In this document: positions 55,915-64,000 of the stretch, piece by piece
Position numbering within the stretch: the first letter of the stretch is position 1
How the letters are laid out: every line of letters starts with the position of its first letter
DNA from: Anaerolineales bacterium
Lineage (GTDB): Bacteria > Chloroflexota > Anaerolineae > Anaerolineales > Anaerolineaceae
Assembly: GCA_020060485.1 (NCBI GenBank)
Contig: JAGVAB010000070.1
Location: forward strand, 1-64,000
Length of the DNA stretch: 64,000 bases
Reading direction: 5' to 3'
The notes under the pieces: model-generated
What the model saw: only the letters and a program-made list of their open reading frames with translations
Databases searched by the model: none
Told to the model about the DNA's origin: nothing
Translations under genes and position numbers: made by a program

Positions 55915-56807
55915 TTCACCACCTTTAAATTGTCACCACAACGCTGCCAGGCGCACTGCAGCACATCTCTCAAGAGTACGCCAGCCAGATGCGTTCGATA
56001 TTCCTTTGTTGCCCGCAATTTGCTGGTGCGCAAAGAGATGCTCTGGAGCAATGCCTCCAAAGCAGCATCCATTAAGTCGTCCGAGAGTGGATGGCCGCGC
56101 AATACATCTTCAGCTGCGCTGCCGCGTTGAGGTGTGCGTCCCGCCGGGCCGACTGCCAGGCGGATATCTTCCATACGATCATCAACTCGTTTAATCCATG
56201 CAGACATGTTCAGTATGGGTAGCGCCACCCCTTGGGGCCGCATCACCCGCTTGAACGAAGAAGCCTCACCTGGTTTGCATGCTGGAATAACAAATCCTAC
56301 GATCAGCTCTCCGCAAGGATCCAATGTAGACTGGCCAGGGCCATTAAAGAGTTGGCCTAGTGGGATCCGGCGGATGCCTTCTTTGCTGGCGATATCGGCC
56401 TGTGCATTCAGCGAGAGCATTGAAATCGTGCCATCGCCAGCTGGCAATGCGTGAGCAACATTGCCCCCCAAAGTCGCCGTATTGCGCACCTGTGGTCCTC
56501 CGATCAAACCAGTTGCTTCAGACAACGCCTGGGCATACTGGATGACAAGAGGAGATTCTGTGATCTGGTTTAGAGGAACAGCCGCACCAATATATAGATT
56601 GTCGCCTTCAAGCTGGAAACGTTGCAGCTCAGGAATATGGTTAACATCAACCAGAGCATCAACTACACAATGCCTGCCTTGTCTGAGATCTAAAAGCAGG
56701 TCAGTGCCGCCGGCCACGAGAGAAACCGAACCGGGTGCATAATCCGAAAGCACCCTCAATGCATCCTCAATTGAGTTTGGAATGAAATACTGATTATATG
56801 TGGGCAT
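55911..56807 (-). CDS. Molybdenum hydroxylase FAD-binding subunit
   Basis: The protein has about 298 residues with LVAGGTDLLLDLRQG and VRNTATLGGNVAHALPAGD for FAD. It probably partners the 932-residue protein that follows. The start MPTYNQYFIPNSIEDALRVL at 56807 fits the family. A longer frame begins at 56918 but lacks support. It is the first gene of the long F420-linked run. Confidence 0.85.
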   Translation of the reverse strand: MPTYNQYFIPNSIEDALRVLSDYAPGSVSLVAGGTDLLLDLRQGRHCVVDALVDVNHIPELQRFQLEGDNLYIGAAVPLNQITESPLVIQYAQALSEATGLIGGPQVRNTATLGGNVAHALPAGDGTISMLSLNAQADIASKEGIRRIPLGQLFNGPGQSTLDPCGELIVGFVIPACKPGEASSFKRVMRPQGVALPILNMSAWIKRVDDRMEDIRLAVGPAGRTPQRGSAAEDVLRGHPLSDDLMDAALEALLQSISLRTSKLRATKEYRTHLAGVLLRDVLQCAWQRCGDNLKVVK

Positions 56808-57060
56808 AGGATCGGTGGCGCAGAGGAAGGCGGTACTTTTCGACGGGCCTTTTCTACACTGGTCCGACGCCGGCTCAAATTTTGGGATTTTTTGAGTCGA
56901 CCACCGAACCCTGCTCATATATCATTTTAGCACATTACGTAGCAAAACAGAAATCTTTTTAAAAATATCCCCCAAAAGCACTTTCACATTTCTTCAAAGC
57001 CAATGAATTTTATTGTATACTTTTCAAGTCTGTATGGCGAAATCTAAATTTGAGGGTATC

Positions 57061-57285
57061 ATGCCAATTTACGAATATCATTGCGATGATTGTCAAATTA
57101 AATTTGAGGCGATGCGATCAATAGCAGACGCAGATCGCACCATCCAGTGCCGTTTGTGCCAAAGTCCCAACACCCATCGCATGATTTCTTCTTTTTTCTC
57201 ACATTCGTCCAGCGGGACTGGTTCGTCTTCCACACATTCCGGGTGCAGCGGTTGCAACGGAGGCTCATGCGAGCACTGCCATTAG
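57061..57285 (+). CDS. FmdB family zinc-ribbon protein
   Basis: The protein has 74 residues. MPIYEYHCDDCQIKFE at the start and CRLC give the zinc ribbon, and the tail is rich in Ser, Gly and Cys. The family is often near formamidase or fmd genes, with a putative regulatory role. ATG at 57061 has GAGGGT upstream; an earlier in-frame ATG at 57034 is less likely. A TATACT box lies at 57016-57021. Confidence 0.85.
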   Translation: MPIYEYHCDDCQIKFEAMRSIADADRTIQCRLCQSPNTHRMISSFFSHSSSGTGSSSTHSGCSGCNGGSCEHCH

Positions 57286-57304
57286 AACCATTAGAGGTGG
57301 AATA

Positions 57305-58141
57305 ATGCAAACGTTCTCGAATAAAAAAATACTCATTACTGGTGGATCTTCAGGTATTGGATTGGCTCTCGCCAGCCAATTGGCTGAGCAAGGGGCTTCT
57401 GTCTGGATATTGGCTCGCAAGGAACAACAACTAAAGCAAGCACTGAAAATTATTGAATCTCACCGCAACTCTTCTTTACAGCTTTTTGGCACAATCCAGG
57501 CTGATGTCGCCAACCTCGAAACCCTGAAACCGGTTTTGAACAACTTTGTTGCTGAAAACGGTGCGCCAGATGTTTTGATCAATTCAGCTGGCGTTGCCCA
57601 TCCTGGTGAATTTATAGACATTGAGATGGACATCTTTCACTGGATGATGGATGTAAATTATTTTGGCACCGTCAATGTCATCCACCTCGTTCTGCCAGCA
57701 ATGCTTGAACGTGGACAAGGCAAGATCATCAATTTCTCTTCGATGGCTGGCTATCTTGGTGTGTATGGTTACACAGCTTACGGGGCTTCAAAATTTGCAG
57801 TCCGCGGCTTTTCAGACGCTTTACGTGCCGAATTAAAACCCAAGGGGATCACTGTTTCAATCGTCTTTCCTCCTGATACGGATACGCCCCAGCTTGCATA
57901 TGAAGAGCCTTTCAAACCCCCGGTAACCCACTTTCTTTCCGGTAATGCGAAAATAATGTCACCAGAGGCTGTCGCTTCGATCACCTTACGACAAGCGGCC
58001 AGGAACAGATATATCATCACCCCCGGGTTTGAAAGCACATTATTCTTCACCATAAGCAACTTGCTTGGCAAGGGGATATATCGGATTATGGATATTCAGG
58101 TTTCTCAAGCACTTATGAGATTTTCTTTTCTGGATAAGTGA
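57305..58141 (+). CDS. SDR oxidoreductase, 3-ketodihydrosphingosine reductase-like
   Basis: The protein has 278 residues. TGGSSGIG near residue 13 binds the nucleotide, SSMAGYLGVYGYTAYGASK holds the catalytic Ser, Tyr and Lys. The FPPDTDTPQLAYEE segment is typical of 3-ketodihydrosphingosine reductases. The hydrophobic C-terminus could touch the membrane. A role in sphingoid-like lipid synthesis is inference; no serine palmitoyltransferase is nearby. It lies 19 bp after the FmdB gene. Confidence 0.8.
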   Translation: MQTFSNKKILITGGSSGIGLALASQLAEQGASVWILARKEQQLKQALKIIESHRNSSLQLFGTIQADVANLETLKPVLNNFVAENGAPDVLINSAGVAHPGEFIDIEMDIFHWMMDVNYFGTVNVIHLVLPAMLERGQGKIINFSSMAGYLGVYGYTAYGASKFAVRGFSDALRAELKPKGITVSIVFPPDTDTPQLAYEEPFKPPVTHFLSGNAKIMSPEAVASITLRQAARNRYIITPGFESTLFFTISNLLGKGIYRIMDIQVSQALMRFSFLDK

Positions 58142-58419
58142 ATGGCTATGCGAAATATGGGCTATCCCTCTGTACGGATTTTAAGCTTCGTATTCAATAC
58201 CAATGTGATATACTATAAATAGTTAAGGTTGGGTCGTTTCAAAAAAGAAGCCAATGAGAGATTTTCATTAACCTCTCTCCAAATTGCGCCGATCAAAGCA
58301 TCTTTTATTTTTATTAAAAGAGCATTGCTCGGCGTTTTGTGACGATTCGGCCAGTTGCATTTGAGGTCGCTTGTTGGACGGTTCGCTCAATCAATATTCA
58401 CCATTTTCAAGGAGTTTCC

Positions 58420-59349
58420 ATGAAGAAAGATTTTATTGCAATTGCAGACTATTCAGCTCAAGAGATACAGGATATCCTCTCTCTGGCCATCCGATTGAAG
58501 AAAGAATGGAAAGCCGGTGGCAATCAGCCCTTGCTCAAGGGCAAAACGCTGGCAATGGTCTTTCAAAAACCCAGCTTGCGTACCCGCGTCAGTTTTGACA
58601 TGGCCATGCGGCACCTGGGCGGAGATGCACTTTACCTTTCTCCCAACGAAATCGGTCTGGGCCAGCGCGAGGCCATTGCAGATGTAGCCCGTGTTCTTTC
58701 AGGCTACGTGGATGTCATTATGGCTCGGGTTTTTGCCCACGACCATATCCTTCAACTTTCCCAGTGGGCCAGCGTACCTGTCATCAATGGCCTCACAGAT
58801 TATAACCATCCCTGCCAGGGCATGGCCGATGCACAGACGATCATCGAAGAATTTGGTACCATCAAGGATTTGAATATTGTCTTTATCGGCGATGGCAACA
58901 ATGTTGCTGTCTCCCTCCTGCATGTCTGTGCCAAACTTGGCGCAGCAAAATTCACCCTGGCCTGCCCTGAAGGCTACGAACTTCCTCAGGCTGCTCTGGA
59001 AGTTGCTAACCGCATCATGGCTGAATCAGGTACTGTATTTAATGTCGCACGAGATCCCCGGGATGCAGTCAACAACGCCCACGTTATTTACACAGACACC
59101 TGGGTGAGCATGGGCCAAGAGGCCGAGGCCGAGGAGCGGGAGAAACATTTCGCACGCTATCAGGTCAACCAATCCCTTGTTGACGCAGCAGATCCCAAGG
59201 CGATCGTCATGCACTGTTTACCTGCCCATCGCGGCCATGAGATTACGGATGAAATTGCGGACGGCAGCCATTCCCGCCTCTTCCCACAGGCCGAAAATCG
59301 AATGCATGCCCAAAAAGCCATCCTTGTGTCCCTTTTTCAGAAAGGATGA
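58420..59349 (+). CDS. argF: Ornithine carbamoyltransferase
   Basis: The protein has about 309 residues. It forms citrulline from ornithine and carbamoyl phosphate, or the reverse. [11 protein letters not shown] binds carbamoyl phosphate, HPCQGMAD follows, and MHCLPAHRG is the ornithine site. ATG at 58420 has AAGGAG before it. The upstream 278 bases contain TATACTATAAA-type promoter sequence near 58210. The ornithine aminotransferase follows directly. Confidence 0.93.
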   Translation: MKKDFIAIADYSAQEIQDILSLAIRLKKEWKAGGNQPLLKGKTLAMVFQKPSLRTRVSFDMAMRHLGGDALYLSPNEIGLGQREAIADVARVLSGYVDVIMARVFAHDHILQLSQWASVPVINGLTDYNHPCQGMADAQTIIEEFGTIKDLNIVFIGDGNNVAVSLLHVCAKLGAAKFTLACPEGYELPQAALEVANRIMAESGTVFNVARDPRDAVNNAHVIYTDTWVSMGQEAEAEEREKHFARYQVNQSLVDAADPKAIVMHCLPAHRGHEITDEIADGSHSRLFPQAENRMHAQKAILVSLFQKG

Positions 59350-59351
59350 TC

Positions 59352-60554
59352 ATGCTCACCAGTGAATATATCGCCATGGAAGACCACTACGGCGCCCATA
59401 ATTATCACCCGTTGGATGTTGTCTTGGAACGTGGTGAGGGGGTTTGGGTGACGGATGTGGAAGGAAATCGGTATCTGGATTGTCTGAGCGCCTATTCAGC
59501 CGTCAATCAGGGTCATGTACACCCCCGAATCCTGGAAGCGATGATCCAGCAAGCCAAAAAAATGACACTCACTTCACGCGCCTTCCGCAACAATCAACTC
59601 CCCCTGCTATACAAAGAACTCTCCGAACTGAGCGGATATGATATCTCGCTGCCGATGAATAGCGGCGCCGAGGCTGTGGAAACTGCCCTGAAGATCGCCC
59701 GCAAATGGGGATATCGCACCAAGGGCATCCCTCGCCCACAAGCAGAGATCATTGTCGCCTCTGGAAATTTCCATGGCCGCACCCTCGCAATCGTATCGGC
59801 CTCAACTGAGCCTGCCTATCGAGATGATTTTCCGCCCTTCACACCTGGTTTCATCACTGTACCTTACGGTGATGCTGCGGCGTTGAGTGCCGCTGTCACC
59901 TCCAACACAGCTGCCGTTATGCTGGAGCCAATCCAGGGTGAGGCCGGTGTGATTATTCCACCCAAGGGTTATCTGACCGAAGTCCGGCGTATCTGTGATG
60001 AAAACAACGTCCTCTTTATGGCCGATGAAATTCAAAGCGGGTTGGGGCGCACGGGAAAATTGTTCGCCTGCGATCATGAGAATGTGCGCGCAGACGTAAT
60101 GATCATCGGAAAGGCGCTTTCTGGTGGTTTTTATCCAGTCTCCGCCGTTCTTTCCGATGAACCAATCCTGGGGCTTTTTGAACCAGGTGAACACGGCTCT
60201 ACCTTTGGCGGCAATCCGCTTGCAGCAGCAATTGCAAGAGAAGCCCTTAAAGTGATTGTTGAAGAAGGCCTGATCGAAAATTCCGCAAAACTGGGACAAT
60301 ATATGCTGGACAAATTAAGGCAAATCCAAAGCCCGCATATCGAGCTTGTGCGCGGTAAAGGACTGTTTATAGGCATTGTCCTGAAGCCGGAGGCCGGTGG
60401 CGCCCGTCGTTTTTGTGAAGCTTTGCAGGCAGAAGGAATTTTGGCGAAAGAAACCCACCAACACGTCATCCGCTTCGCCCCGCCGCTGGTCATTGACCAG
60501 GAAACAATTGATTGGGCACTTCCCAAAATCAAAAAAATCTTGCTGATGCCCTGA
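59352..60554 (+). CDS. rocD: Ornithine--oxo-acid aminotransferase
   Basis: The protein has about 400 residues, PLP class [47 protein letters not shown], the lysine in [15 protein letters not shown] and [13 protein letters not shown] are RocD-type. It converts ornithine to glutamate semialdehyde, which links to proline made by proBA at 19-22 kb. ATG at 59352 has AAAGGA at 59340-59345. Confidence 0.93.
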   Translation: MLTSEYIAMEDHYGAHNYHPLDVVLERGEGVWVTDVEGNRYLDCLSAYSAVNQGHVHPRILEAMIQQAKKMTLTSRAFRNNQLPLLYKELSELSGYDISLPMNSGAEAVETALKIARKWGYRTKGIPRPQAEIIVASGNFHGRTLAIVSASTEPAYRDDFPPFTPGFITVPYGDAAALSAAVTSNTAAVMLEPIQGEAGVIIPPKGYLTEVRRICDENNVLFMADEIQSGLGRTGKLFACDHENVRADVMIIGKALSGGFYPVSAVLSDEPILGLFEPGEHGSTFGGNPLAAAIAREALKVIVEEGLIENSAKLGQYMLDKLRQIQSPHIELVRGKGLFIGIVLKPEAGGARRFCEALQAEGILAKETHQHVIRFAPPLVIDQETIDWALPKIKKILLMP

Positions 60555-60582
60555 TCCCAAAATACCCAATTGCATCCTCCCT

Positions 60583-60615
60583 CCGCCTGCCTGTCAAGTT
60601 ATTACAGGCAGGCGG
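60583..60615. repeat. 12-bp perfect hairpin after rocD
   Basis: Arms 60583-60594 and 60604-60615 pair perfectly around a 9-nt loop. No T-run follows on the + strand (GAAACTT), so it may be a repeat or a weak terminator of the argF-rocD unit. Confidence 0.6.
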
Positions 60616-60699
60616 AAACTTAAACCCAATGAATAGCGTTGAAAGATCGCCTGCGGTATACTTATTCCATCTGGAATTTTGGTGCAACCGAGGTCGAAT

Positions 60700-62154
60700 A
60701 TGAATAAAAACGCAAAGATAGTCGCCACCCTGGGGCCAAGCAGCAATGACATCGCAACCATCCGGGCCATGATTGAGGCCGGTATGGATGTGGCCCGGTT
60801 GAATTTCTCGCATGGGACCCACGAAGAGCATGCAGCAAGAATCGCACTTATTCGAGAATTGTCCGAGGAAATACAGAAACCGATCAGCATCCTTCAGGAC
60901 TTGCAAGGCCCCAAGCTTCGGGTGGGTAACCTTTCTGAAGGTATCCTTCTTAAGCCCGGACAAACTGTCATCCTGTCTCCAGCAGGATCTTCTGCCCAAA
61001 GCGCCGCCGGTAGTGGCAGGATCGCCATCCCCATGGACATACCCAATTTGGTCGAATCAGTTGCCGAAGGCGACCGCATACTATTGGATGATGGTTTGCT
61101 GGAATTGGTGGCAAAGAAAATCGGTGATGGTTTCCTCGAGGCTGACGTCATATTAGGCGGTGTTTTGAAGTCGCACAAGGGGGTGAATTTGCCGGGCGCC
61201 GCCCTGGGAATTGAATCATTGACCGAAAAAGACATCATTGACCTGGAATTCGGTCTCAAATCAAATATTGACGCCGTTGCCATTTCATTTGTTCAAACCG
61301 CTGAGGATGTCCTTAGGGTACGTGAGGCGATGCATCGCATTGATCCCGCCAAAGAAAATATCCCGATCATCGCTAAACTGGAGCGGCCCAAAGCAATTGA
61401 CAATCTGGAAGAAATTCTTGAGGTGTCTGATGGCGTAATGGTGGCCCGTGGCGACTTGGCAGTTGAAACCTCGCCCTCCCAGGTACCCATTATGCAGAAG
61501 AAAATCATTCAGGCCGCAAACAAGCAATCAAAAATTGTCATCACAGCCACACAAATGCTCGACTCCATGATTAATAATCCCCGGCCAACCAGGGCAGAAG
61601 CATCCGATGTTGCCAATGCCATATTCGATGGAACAGATGCGGTCATGCTCTCAGGTGAAACCGCGGCCGGCGTTTACCCTGTTGAAAGTATTGCGATGAT
61701 GAGTCGCATCATTCAGGAAGCAGAGAATAATTTCACAGAATGGGGGCAGCACCACCTGGCCAGCGAAAGTTCCCTCGATGATGCAGTTTCCATCACCCGC
61801 GCAGCTCGTGAACTGGCACAAGACAGGAATGTAGCCGCATTGGCAGTCTTCACCCAAAGCGGCCGCACCGCTCTACTGATGTCCAAAGCCCGGCCAACCG
61901 TACCGATCATTGCCCTCACCCCAGACATGAATACCTATAATCGGCTCGGTATGTATTGGGGTATCACCCCATTTCTGGTGCCCTATGCCAATAGCGTTGA
62001 AAGCATGCTGGCACACATCGAGACCGCTTTAATTGCCAACACCACCGTGTCTCCCGGTCAGCAAGTGGTCGTCATCTCAGGCCTTCCCGTGGGTGCCTGG
62101 CGGCCACCAAATCTGGCCCTACTCCACACCGTTGGGGAATCGTTACACACCTGA
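60700..62154 (+). CDS. pyk: Pyruvate kinase
   Basis: The protein has about 484 residues. ATLGPSSND at the start, MDVARLNFSHG, DLQGPKLR, the catalytic IIAKLERPKAIDNL lysine-glutamate block and ARGDLAVETS are all present, and a C-terminal allosteric domain follows. ATG at 60700 has GAGGT 5 nt before it. A TATACT at 60657-60662 is a possible -10 box. Confidence 0.96.
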   Translation: MNKNAKIVATLGPSSNDIATIRAMIEAGMDVARLNFSHGTHEEHAARIALIRELSEEIQKPISILQDLQGPKLRVGNLSEGILLKPGQTVILSPAGSSAQSAAGSGRIAIPMDIPNLVESVAEGDRILLDDGLLELVAKKIGDGFLEADVILGGVLKSHKGVNLPGAALGIESLTEKDIIDLEFGLKSNIDAVAISFVQTAEDVLRVREAMHRIDPAKENIPIIAKLERPKAIDNLEEILEVSDGVMVARGDLAVETSPSQVPIMQKKIIQAANKQSKIVITATQMLDSMINNPRPTRAEASDVANAIFDGTDAVMLSGETAAGVYPVESIAMMSRIIQEAENNFTEWGQHHLASESSLDDAVSITRAARELAQDRNVAALAVFTQSGRTALLMSKARPTVPIIALTPDMNTYNRLGMYWGITPFLVPYANSVESMLAHIETALIANTTVSPGQQVVVISGLPVGAWRPPNLALLHTVGESLHT

Positions 62155-62184
62155 CACAATATTGCTTACATACTTGAGGATAAG

Positions 62185-63306
62185 ATGCGGATTAAATCGA
62201 TTTCCACAAACAATCCAGTTGATGTACAAAAATTTATTAACTTTCCCTTTGACCTTTATAAAGGTTCCGATCTTTGGGTTCCCCCATTTGTTAACGAGAT
62301 GAAAACCGTTCTCGACCGCCAAAAGCACCCCTACTATCAACATTCAGATGCAGAATTCTTCCTGGCCGAAAGTGAAACTGATGTCCTCGGACGCATCGCC
62401 ATCCTTCACCAGAGAAATTACAGCGCACATCATCTAGCACAATATGGCTTTTTTTATTATTTTGATGTCGTTGATGACATTCAGGTATCCAGAGCACTGT
62501 TTGAAGCTGCCCTGGAGTGGGCTCGAAAACGTAAGATAGAAATCATCCTGGGCCCTAAGGGTTTTGCCCGTTCCTCCGGGATCGGCCTTCTGGTAGAAGG
62601 TTATGAATTTTTGCCGGCTGTAGGCATGAATTACAATTATCCCTATTATGGTAATTTCATCGAGGATGTCGGTTTTACCAAATGGACAGACCATCTCTCC
62701 GGTTATATGACCGCCGACCAAGAGCTTGACCCGCGCATCCATGAAGCCGCCGACAAAGTCAAACAACGCGGCAACTTCAAAGTAGTGTCTTTCAAAACCA
62801 GAGCTGAAATGCGCAAACTGATTCCGGAAATCAACAAGATCAACCATGAAGCATTTCAAACCAATCCGGGCTACTACCCATCCACCCAGGCTGAATTTGA
62901 AATGCTGGCCAGGAATATGATCCAGATTCTTGAACCCGGGCTACCAAAATTGATCCTCAAAGATGATGAAGTGGCTGGTTTCATCATCGCCTATCGTAAT
63001 ATTTCGCGCGCCATCCAGAGAGCAGGAGGGAAAATCTGGCCAACGGGCTGGATTGAACTGCTCAAGGAAAAAAAGCTTTCCAGGATCGTTGACCTGAATG
63101 GCGTCGGCCTGTTGCCAAAATACCAGGGCATGGGTGCCAATGCCTTACTGTACTCCGAATTGGAAAAAACGATTAGATCAGCCAATTTTGAAAAGGCAGA
63201 ATTCGTCCAAATCGACGAACTCAATTACAAGAGCAAATCAGATATGGAACGCGCCGGGGTAATCTGGAATAAACGGCACCGGACTTATCAATTATCTATT
63301 TCTTAA
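62185..63306 (+). CDS. GNAT-like acyltransferase-type protein, YghO-like
   Basis: The protein has 373 residues. It has two regions: residues 1-180 with FPFDLYKGSDLWVPPFVNEM and GRIAILH, and a C-terminal half with VDLNGVGLLPKYQGMGANALLYSELEKTI, an acetyl-CoA-binding-like loop (QGMGA). The layout resembles E. coli YghO and related proteins of unknown substrate. It follows pyk by 30 bp and precedes the transporter by 15 bp. Confidence 0.65.
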   Translation: MRIKSISTNNPVDVQKFINFPFDLYKGSDLWVPPFVNEMKTVLDRQKHPYYQHSDAEFFLAESETDVLGRIAILHQRNYSAHHLAQYGFFYYFDVVDDIQVSRALFEAALEWARKRKIEIILGPKGFARSSGIGLLVEGYEFLPAVGMNYNYPYYGNFIEDVGFTKWTDHLSGYMTADQELDPRIHEAADKVKQRGNFKVVSFKTRAEMRKLIPEINKINHEAFQTNPGYYPSTQAEFEMLARNMIQILEPGLPKLILKDDEVAGFIIAYRNISRAIQRAGGKIWPTGWIELLKEKKLSRIVDLNGVGLLPKYQGMGANALLYSELEKTIRSANFEKAEFVQIDELNYKSKSDMERAGVIWNKRHRTYQLSIS

Positions 63307-63321
63307 TAAACAGGATGGATC

Positions 63322-64000
63322 ATGGAAAACTTGCCAACCAACACCCCTCTTGATGAACAGGAACCTCCAGAACAGAATTTGTCAATCATAGCAAAACTCA
63401 TCTACGGAAGCGGTGATGGCGGACGTGCCAGTTTCAATACCCTGCGCCAGATTTTTTATGCCATCTTCCTGACCGATGTCGTCGGTATTGATCCGCGGCT
63501 GGCATCTATCGCTGCCCTGGTCAGCATCCTTTGGGATGCGATCAATGACCCCATTGTCGGTTCGTTGAGCGACAATGTGCGCACCCGCTGGGGTAGACGG
63601 CGACCTTTCCTGCTGGTCTTTGCAATTCCTTTTGCATTGGCGTTTGTCCTGCTTTGGTGGGCGCCACCTTGGCAAACACAGATCGCATTGGTGGCGCATG
63701 TGACACTGGCGTACATGCTCAGCGATACCATCCAAACGCTAATCACAGTGCCCTATCTGGCGCTCACCCCGGAAATTGCGAAGGATTATGATGAGCGTAC
63801 ATCCCTGACCAGTTTCCGTATGTTTTTTAACCTGGTTGCTTCTCTTCTGACTGCTGTATTGGCTCCTACGCTCATAGATCATTTTGTGACCTCGGGAATG
63901 ACCCTGCAGCAAAGCTACCTGACCATGGCAGCAATTTTTGGCGGTGCGGCGATTTTGCCTTTCCTGCTTATCTTTGCCCTTCTGAAGGAAAAAGAGGCCC
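63322..64000 (+). CDS. GPH-type sugar/cation symporter of the MFS, partial
   Basis: This gene runs off the right edge and shows about 226 residues. The N-terminal part is hydrophilic, followed by several membrane helices. DAINDPIVGSLSDNVRTRWGRRRPFL is the GPH family loop between helices 2 and 3. It probably imports a glycoside, pentoside or hexuronide with H+ or Na+. AGGA lies before the ATG. Confidence 0.85.
   Translation, partial: MENLPTNTPLDEQEPPEQNLSIIAKLIYGSGDGGRASFNTLRQIFYAIFLTDVVGIDPRLASIAALVSILWDAINDPIVGSLSDNVRTRWGRRRPFLLVFAIPFALAFVLLWWAPPWQTQIALVAHVTLAYMLSDTIQTLITVPYLALTPEIAKDYDERTSLTSFRMFFNLVASLLTAVLAPTLIDHFVTSGMTLQQSYLTMAAIFGGAAILPFLLIFALLKEKEA

Overview
The window reads as a chromosomal piece of a strictly anaerobic bacterium, most likely an Anaerolineae-type Chloroflexota. 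This is inferred from gene content: a tungsten oxidoreductase joined to an Hdr/[NiFe]-hydrogenase module, an N-type (Na+) F-ATPase, F420 genes, several molybdenum hydroxylases, and frequent TATAAT boxes placed almost on the start codon. No rRNA, tRNA, CRISPR array, insertion sequence or prophage was recognised.

Layout. 1-8.5 kb: housekeeping and small-molecule genes (typA, a P-loop protein, a Xer recombinase with a dif-like palindrome in front, a U32 protein, two HAD phosphatases, an orphan mannose-type EIIB). 8.7-18.4 kb: one + strand operon with a MoaD-like protein, an AOR-family tungsten enzyme, a 4Fe-4S protein, an HdrA-MvhD fusion carrying an in-frame UGA (selenocysteine), an HdrC-ferredoxin-MvhD fusion, the hydrogenase subunits MvhG and MvhA, and a polyferredoxin. 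18.5-23.1 kb: esterase, proBA, BaiN-like flavoprotein. 23.1-30.1 kb (-): a complete N-ATPase operon in the order atpDCQRBEFA-x-G, where x is a DarA/PII-like protein. 30.2-33.9 kb (-): a three-gene molybdenum hydroxylase, divergent from a LarA-like racemase. 35.3-41.1 kb: Asp23/NusB, a prepilin peptidase, the MrfA/MrfB repair pair (MrfA with an inserted HNH domain) and a DUF2007 protein. 41.1-47.5 kb (-): an aminotransferase, a YqeC-MocA fusion and a second molybdenum hydroxylase with a small membrane protein. 47.6-56.8 kb (-): a compact run joining a third molybdenum hydroxylase, an SsnA-like amidohydrolase, NADPH:F420 oxidoreductase, CofE, CofD, CofC and an F420-type LLM oxidoreductase. 57-64 kb (+): FmdB, a ketosphinganine-reductase-like SDR, ornithine carbamoyltransferase, ornithine aminotransferase, pyruvate kinase, a GNAT-like protein and the start of a GPH sugar transporter.

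How it fits together. The 9-18 kb locus can link H2, ferredoxin and an aldehyde/acid couple through a flavin-bifurcating HdrA. The 42-57 kb loci suggest selenium-dependent molybdenum hydroxylases (YqeC, SsnA) whose electrons or products are tied to F420 and NADPH. The ATPase would use a Na+ gradient. The two selenium signals (Sec-HdrA and YqeC) and the F420 operon are the most interesting parts. The selenium insertion genes, FO synthase and a hydrogenase maturation protease are not in the window.
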